A stretch of DNA of 7,255 bases, taken from contig JAUVBH010000077.1 in the NCBI GenBank assembly GCA_030591285.1, positions 1-7,255 of the forward strand, read 5' to 3'. Below are positions 5,714 to 7,255 of this stretch, piece by piece. Position numbers and translations under genes: made by a program. The stretch is from Thermoplasmatota archaeon. GTDB taxonomy: Archaea; Thermoplasmatota; Penumbrarchaeia; Penumbrarchaeales; Penumbrarchaeaceae. Positions within the stretch are counted from its first letter, which is position 1. The number at the start of each line of letters is the position of its first letter. The notes under the pieces were generated by a model. That model saw nothing but the letters and a program-made list of their open reading frames with translations. It had not been told where the DNA came from and did no database searches.

Positions 5714-6943
5714 ATGGAGGCAGTTCTCTATCTGCTTCTCCTGCTGATCTCGGCCATATTCTTTGGCAAGATCATGGAAAAGTATGGTCAACCTACCATC
5801 GTTGGGAATATTATTGGTGGTCTCTTCGTTGGTCCGTTCTTCCTATTCATTCTGAATGCTTTCAATTCCCAGGCTGAAACCTCGATAATCGAGGAAATGA
5901 TCAGATTTATGGAACCTGAAGCCGTTGAGATGGAGGTCTTCTTTATCGTTGATCTGTCGGTCATCATGCTGATGTTCGCTTCAGGAATGGAAACCAGGAT
6001 CAAGGATTTCATCGCATCTTTCCGAACAGGGATCTTGACAGCAGCCCTGGGAATAATAGTTCCATTCTCATTCGGTTTCTTAGGGGCTTATCTCTATCTT
6101 GGAGATGTCCTGGTCGCTTTTTATGTTGGAGCCGCTCTCTCAATTACCGCTGTTGCGCTATCAATTGCGACCTTGATCCAGATCGACGGGATAAGGACAC
6201 GATACGGGATGACAATTGTAAATGCAGCGATCGTTGACGATATCATAGGAATAATCATTCTTTCTGTTCTCCTATCATTCTCCGCTTCAGGTCATATCCC
6301 GGGGTTAATATCTGTTGGAGGGACCATCCTTCTATCAGTAATTTTCGTTGTGGTATCACTATTCTTGGTTCCAAAATTGTTGAAGATATTATACGGGAAC
6401 CTCAAGGATCTGAGGACCACCGAAAAGGTTGGGATCGGTGTTCTCATGGCTGGTCTCTTTGCTGTGATCGCACATGTAATGGGCCTCCATCTGATGATCG
6501 GAGCATTCCTTGGCGGTATGGCAATAAGGGATTCATTGACTGTAAGAACAAAACAGTCCCTTAGCAGATGGTCCTTCGGTTTCTTCGCTCCTGTTTTCTT
6601 TGCATGGGTCGGTTTCTCGGTGACGTTATCCGGTTTGGCCCTTTCACCCATGGTCCCAATGCTGATCATATTGGGCTTCAGTGGTAAGCTGATCGGAGCC
6701 GGTTTGGGGGCAAAGATATCCGGATTGAGCTGGGCAGAGTCCATTATGGTGGGTGTGGGTATGAACGGTAAAGCTGCAGTTGAGTTGGTTCTAGCTTCTG
6801 TAGCGCTTCAAGCCGGTATCATTGAAAGGGACCTCTATTCCGCAGTTGTGATATTCGCAGCGTTCATGGCAATATCCACACCCATCATGTTGAAATCATT
6901 GAGCAAACGGTTCATCAAGAAAGGTTGGATCTCTGATCAGTGA
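5714..6943 (+). CDS. CPA2-family cation/proton antiporter (Kef/NapA-like membrane domain)
   Basis: This is a polytopic membrane protein of 409 aa, with roughly 12-13 hydrophobic segments, that would exchange Na+ or K+ for H+ across the cell membrane. Family marks in order are: the N-terminal P-T-I-V-G-N-I-x-G-G-L-x-x-G-P block (27-41); an F-x-S-G-M-E segment (88-93, usually F-x-x-G-L-E); S-I-T-A-V-A (143-148) in the unwound-helix region; the ion-binding pair D175-D176 in V-D-D-I-I-G; a Lys in the late helix (K325 in S-G-K-L-I-G), possibly matching the conserved NhaA/NapA lysine; and G-M-N-G-K-A-A-V-E-L (349-358). Two adjacent Asp residues suggest an electrogenic exchanger. It has no C-terminal RCK/TrkA domain, so gating differs from full-length KefC. 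The start follows a TATA box at leaderless spacing. A paralogue begins 56 nt downstream. Ion preference cannot be read from sequence. Confidence 0.93.
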   Translation: MEAVLYLLLLLISAIFFGKIMEKYGQPTIVGNIIGGLFVGPFFLFILNAFNSQAETSIIEEMIRFMEPEAVEMEVFFIVDLSVIMLMFASGMETRIKDFIASFRTGILTAALGIIVPFSFGFLGAYLYLGDVLVAFYVGAALSITAVALSIATLIQIDGIRTRYGMTIVNAAIVDDIIGIIILSVLLSFSASGHIPGLISVGGTILLSVIFVVVSLFLVPKLLKILYGNLKDLRTTEKVGIGVLMAGLFAVIAHVMGLHLMIGAFLGGMAIRDSLTVRTKQSLSRWSFGFFAPVFFAWVGFSVTLSGLALSPMVPMLIILGFSGKLIGAGLGAKISGLSWAESIMVGVGMNGKAAVELVLASVALQAGIIERDLYSAVVIFAAFMAISTPIMLKSLSKRFIKKGWISDQ

Positions 6944-6967
6944 CCCATTTCACCATTTTCCGATAGG

Positions 6968-6973
6968 TTTATA
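6968..6973 (+). promoter_or_regulatory. TATA box of the second antiporter gene
   Basis: TTTATA, inside GATAGGTTTATAGGGG, is centred about 29-30 bp before the ATG at 7000. No convincing Shine-Dalgarno site precedes that ATG (only a weak GGA about 10 nt away). As with the first antiporter, the mRNA is probably leaderless or has a leader of a few bases. This suggests separate transcription of the two antiporters. Confidence 0.55.
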
Positions 6974-6999
6974 GGGGAGTTATTATTGGAACAGTCCCA

Positions 7000-7255
7000 A
7001 TGTTCGATTTCCTCTATCTGCTTTTACTGCTGGTAGCGGCACTTTTCTTCGGCAAGGTAGCGGAGAGATTGAAGCTTCCCACAATTGTTGGGAACATTTT
7101 TGGTGGTCTGGTTTTCGGTCCTATCGTGATCCTTGCAATGGAAGGATTGGACCTGGCTTTCAGCATCGATACATTCAGCGGAGTGATCGATAACCTTCGT
7201 CCTGAAAAAGTTGAGGAGACAACTGCTTTCCTGATCGAGTTCGCCATCGTTATGC
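7000..7255 (+). CDS. Second CPA2-family cation/proton antiporter (3' partial)
   Basis: The frame opens with ATG at 7000 and runs off the window end after 85 codons. The first 41 residues align without gaps to the preceding antiporter, with 26 identities by hand count, including L-Y-L-L-L-L-L, F-F-G-K and P-T-I-V-G-N-I. After the first two helices comes the same kind of acidic loop, here with R-P-E-K-V-E-E, where the neighbour has M-E-P-E-A-V-E. The extension after the second helix is divergent. The Asp-Asp site and C-terminus are outside the window, so activity and any regulatory domain cannot be judged. It is a clear tandem paralogue. Placement and the upstream TATA box favour this start; no other in-frame start lies close by. 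Confidence 0.9.
   Translation, partial: MFDFLYLLLLLVAALFFGKVAERLKLPTIVGNIFGGLVFGPIVILAMEGLDLAFSIDTFSGVIDNLRPEKVEETTAFLIEFAIVM

Noticed and set aside
6292..6744. Antisense frame of 150 codons opposite the antiporter
   Set aside because: It is fully inside a well-supported membrane transport gene and has no recognisable domain or promoter.

Overview
The window reads as archaeal, most likely a Thermoplasmata-like euryarchaeon. The clues are TATA/BRE-like boxes placed about 25-30 bp before two start codons that lack a Shine-Dalgarno site, strong GAGG-type ribosome sites on other genes, Arg codons rich in AGG/AGA, surface proteins full of N-glycosylation sequons with Asp-rich stalks, and a tandem winged-helix regulator of a type common in archaea. 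This placement is inference; there is no rRNA or other marker gene here.

Layout, all on the + strand. (1) 2-3388: the 3' part of a very large surface protein. It has a beta-sandwich, FG-GAP (integrin-alpha-like) repeats, about five Ig-like domains, one membrane span, then a cytoplasmic tail with a basic patch, an extremely acidic Trp-punctuated tract and a terminal zinc ribbon. (2) 3389-3501: intergenic region with a TATA-like box, a short inverted/direct repeat and a ribosome site. (3) 3502-4515 and 4554-5660: a probable two-gene operon. The first encodes a membrane protein with a beta-sandwich and a pair of EF-hand-like calcium loops. The second encodes a membrane-anchored transcription regulator with four such loops outside and two winged helices inside. 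(4) 5714-6943 and 7000-window end: two tandem paralogous CPA2-type cation/proton antiporters, each with its own apparent leaderless promoter; the second is cut by the window end.

How they may work together: the first three proteins share one plan, in which an extracellular part with calcium-binding-type loops leads to a poly-Asp stalk, one membrane span, a basic stop-transfer patch and a cytoplasmic tail. The third links this plan directly to DNA binding. The most interesting reading is a surface-sensing module in which extracellular Ca2+, ionic conditions or contact is passed to a membrane-tethered transcription factor, with the antiporters next door as possible targets. The domain content is visible in the sequence; the signalling link and the targets are hypotheses.

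There are no tRNA, rRNA, CRISPR or mobile-element signatures. Every stretch without a gene is shorter than 120 bases.
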